A stretch of 6,490 nucleotides of DNA from an uncultured Angelakisella sp. (GTDB lineage: Bacteria; Bacillota; Clostridia; Oscillospirales; Ruminococcaceae). Position numbers and translations under genes: made by a program. This document shows positions 4,950 through 6,490 of the stretch, piece by piece; position 1 is the first letter of the stretch, and the number at the start of each line of letters is the position of its first letter. The DNA lies in NCBI GenBank assembly GCA_937914895.1, contig CALGIL010000076.1:1-6490 (forward strand), given 5' to 3'. Under the pieces are notes generated by a model, which saw nothing but the letters and a program-made list of their open reading frames with translations, was not told where the DNA came from and searched no databases.

Positions 4950-6490
4950 ATGGCGCTGCTGATTTCCAATATCCGCGTGGGCCTGGAGGAGGATCGGGAG
5001 GACTGCATTCAGAAGGCCATTTTGGCCGCCGGTCTGGACGCCTCCCAAATCCGCCGCAGCTGGATTGCCAAGCGGTCCCTGGACGCCCGCAAGCAGGACC
5101 GCATCTCTTTTTTATACACCGTGGGGTTGGAGGCGGAAGGGGAGGACCGGGTAAAGCCGGGGCCGGATGTCAGTCTTTTTCAGCCACAGCCCCTGGTGCT
5201 GACCCCCGGCACCGCCCCTTTGGAAGCCCCCCCGGTCATCGCTGGGTTTGGCCCCGGGGGGATGTTCTGCGGGCTGGTGCTGGCCCGCATGGGCTATCGC
5301 CCCATCATCCTGGAGCGGGGGCAGGAGATGGATAAACGGGTGGGGGCGGTGGAGGCCTTTTTGGGGGGCGGCCCCCTGCTGGACCACAGCAATATCCAGT
5401 TTGGAGAAGGGGGTGCGGGCACTTTTTCCGACGGCAAGCTGACCACCCGCACCCACGACCCCCGGTGCCGCTATGTGCTGGAGCAGCTGGCCGCCTTTGG
5501 GGCGCCGGAGGAGATTTTATGGGAGGCAAAGCCCCACATCGGCACCGACCTCCTGCGCCAGGTGGTGCAGAATCTGCGGCACGAAATCATCCGCCTGGGG
5601 GGACAGGTGCGGTTTGAGACCCCCCTGGAGGCCATCCGTCTGCGCGGCGGGACCCTTTGCGGCGTCACGGCAGGGGGGACACAGCTGCCCGCCCAGGTGC
5701 TGGTGCTGGCCGTGGGGCACAGTGCCCGGGATACCTTTGACATGGTGTACGGCCTGGGGCTGCCCATGGAGGCAAAGCCCTTTTCGGTGGGGGCGCGCAT
5801 TGAGCATCTGCAGGAGACCATTGACAGGGGGCTGTACGGCAGCCATGCCGGCCATCCGGCGCTGCCCAGGGGGGAATACCAGCTCTCCCACCGGGATGCC
5901 CGGGGGCGCGCCGTCTACACCTTTTGCATGTGCCCCGGCGGGGTGGTGGTGCCCGCCGCGTCGGAGGAGGGAGCCGTGGTCACCAACGGCATGAGCCGCC
6001 ACCTCCGGGACGGCCGCAACGCCAATTCCGCCCTGGTGGTGTCGGTGGATGGGCGGGATTTCGGCCGCGGCCCCTTAGACGGTGTGGCCTTTCAGCGGGA
6101 AATCGAGCGCCGAGCCTACGCCGCGGCGGGGGGAGGGTACAGGGCCCCCGCCCAGACGGTGGGGCGGTTTTTGGCGGGAAAGCCGGGGTGCGGCTTTGGC
6201 GCCGTACAGCCCAGCTACGCCCTGGGCGTCGTCCCCGGGGACCTGGACGCCCTGCTGCCCCCGGCGGTGGCCGGCCGGATGAAGGAGGGGCTTCGGCTGT
6301 TTGGCCGCCGCCTGCCCGGCTTCGACGCGGCCGATGCGGTGCTTACCGGTCCGGAGACCCGCACCTCCTCCCCTGTGCGCATCCTCCGGGACGACAGCCT
6401 GCAGTCCCCCGGGGCCCGGGGCGTTTACCCCTGCGGGGAGGGGGCCGGGTATGCGGGGGGCATTATGAGCGCCGCATACCCGGCCCCCTC
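4950..6490 (+). CDS. FAD-dependent dehydrogenase, COG2509 type (3' end cut off)
   Basis: An open frame of 513 codons runs to the window edge with no stop. The N-terminal region (residues 1-90, IRVGLEEDRED, SLDARKQDRISFLYTV) matches the small domain preceding the Rossmann fold in the COG2509 family of uncharacterised FAD dehydrogenases. The FAD-binding glycine motif follows at 99-104 (GFGPGG), with the ribose-binding acid E122 in ILERG. Other family signatures are G154-GAGTFSDGKLTT, V255-GHSARDTF, KPFSVGARIEH (276-286) and the C-terminal FAD loop YPCGEGAGYAGGIM (493-506). The substrate is unknown. GGAGGGG (4934-4940) lies 9 nt before the ATG. The last residues after SAA (507-509) depart from the family: they read YPAP instead of the usual -DG- helix start, because the DNA there is an inverted copy of upstream sequence. 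The true protein probably needs about 20-30 more residues. It likely belongs to the cdaA-cdaR unit. Glycine is often encoded by GGG here, unlike in rnfB. Confidence 0.9.
   Translation, partial: MALLISNIRVGLEEDREDCIQKAILAAGLDASQIRRSWIAKRSLDARKQDRISFLYTVGLEAEGEDRVKPGPDVSLFQPQPLVLTPGTAPLEAPPVIAGFGPGGMFCGLVLARMGYRPIILERGQEMDKRVGAVEAFLGGGPLLDHSNIQFGEGGAGTFSDGKLTTRTHDPRCRYVLEQLAAFGAPEEILWEAKPHIGTDLLRQVVQNLRHEIIRLGGQVRFETPLEAIRLRGGTLCGVTAGGTQLPAQVLVLAVGHSARDTFDMVYGLGLPMEAKPFSVGARIEHLQETIDRGLYGSHAGHPALPRGEYQLSHRDARGRAVYTFCMCPGGVVVPAASEEGAVVTNGMSRHLRDGRNANSALVVSVDGRDFGRGPLDGVAFQREIERRAYAAAGGGYRAPAQTVGRFLAGKPGCGFGAVQPSYALGVVPGDLDALLPPAVAGRMKEGLRLFGRRLPGFDAADAVLTGPETRTSSPVRILRDDSLQSPGARGVYPCGEGAGYAGGIMSAAYPAP
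6438..6490. repeat. Perfect 19-bp inverted repeat ending at the window edge
   Basis: Bases 6438-6456 are the exact reverse complement of 6472-6490, with a 15-nt spacer between (6457-6471). The left arm encodes the conserved GEGAGYAG part of the FAD enzyme; the right arm replaces the expected coding sequence after SAA. Because the right arm stops at the last base of the window, the repeat may be longer than can be seen. A fold-back template switch or an assembly artefact fits best. Confidence 0.9.

Overview
The window looks like a chromosomal segment of a GC-rich anaerobic Firmicute, most likely Clostridia of the Oscillospiraceae/Ruminococcaceae type. The grounds are the end of an Rnf complex operon in the clostridial order E-A-B, a CdaA/CdaR c-di-AMP module, strong GGAGG-type ribosome binding sites, and GC-rich third codon positions. 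This placement is inferred from gene content; there is no rRNA. All genes are on the + strand, and there are no tRNAs, transposases, phage genes or CRISPR arrays.

Left block (1-1650): the 3' end of rnfE, then complete rnfA and rnfB, tightly spaced and closed by a strong intrinsic terminator. These encode the membrane and iron-sulfur subunits of the ion-translocating ferredoxin:NAD+ oxidoreductase. The RnfE tail is unusually rich in cysteine.

Right block (1660-6490): a near-consensus sigma-A promoter (TTGTCT, 17 bp, TATAAT) starts a second transcription unit. First is a coiled-coil protein with a DivIVA-like N-terminus and a short tandem repeat near its end. Next are cdaA (diadenylate cyclase), cdaR (its YbbR-domain partner, overlapping cdaA by 4 nt) and a large FAD-dependent dehydrogenase of the COG2509 type that runs off the right edge. 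No terminator is visible between these four genes, so they may form one operon. In many Firmicutes glmM follows cdaA-cdaR; it would be expected further right but is not in view.

Two features deserve most attention. (1) The coiled-coil gene stops at 2535 just after a run of seven T, but the +1 frame continues for 52 codons. That extension has a lysine/arginine cluster and an amphipathic C-terminal helix, suggesting a frameshift (programmed, phase-variable, mutational or a sequencing error) and a membrane- or nucleic-acid-binding tail. (2) The last 53 bases form a perfect 19-bp inverted repeat ending exactly at the window edge, inside a conserved motif of the FAD enzyme. This looks like a fold-back junction or assembly artefact rather than native coding sequence. 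I saw no clearly new multi-gene system: the window is mostly recognisable core metabolism and signalling with some local oddities.
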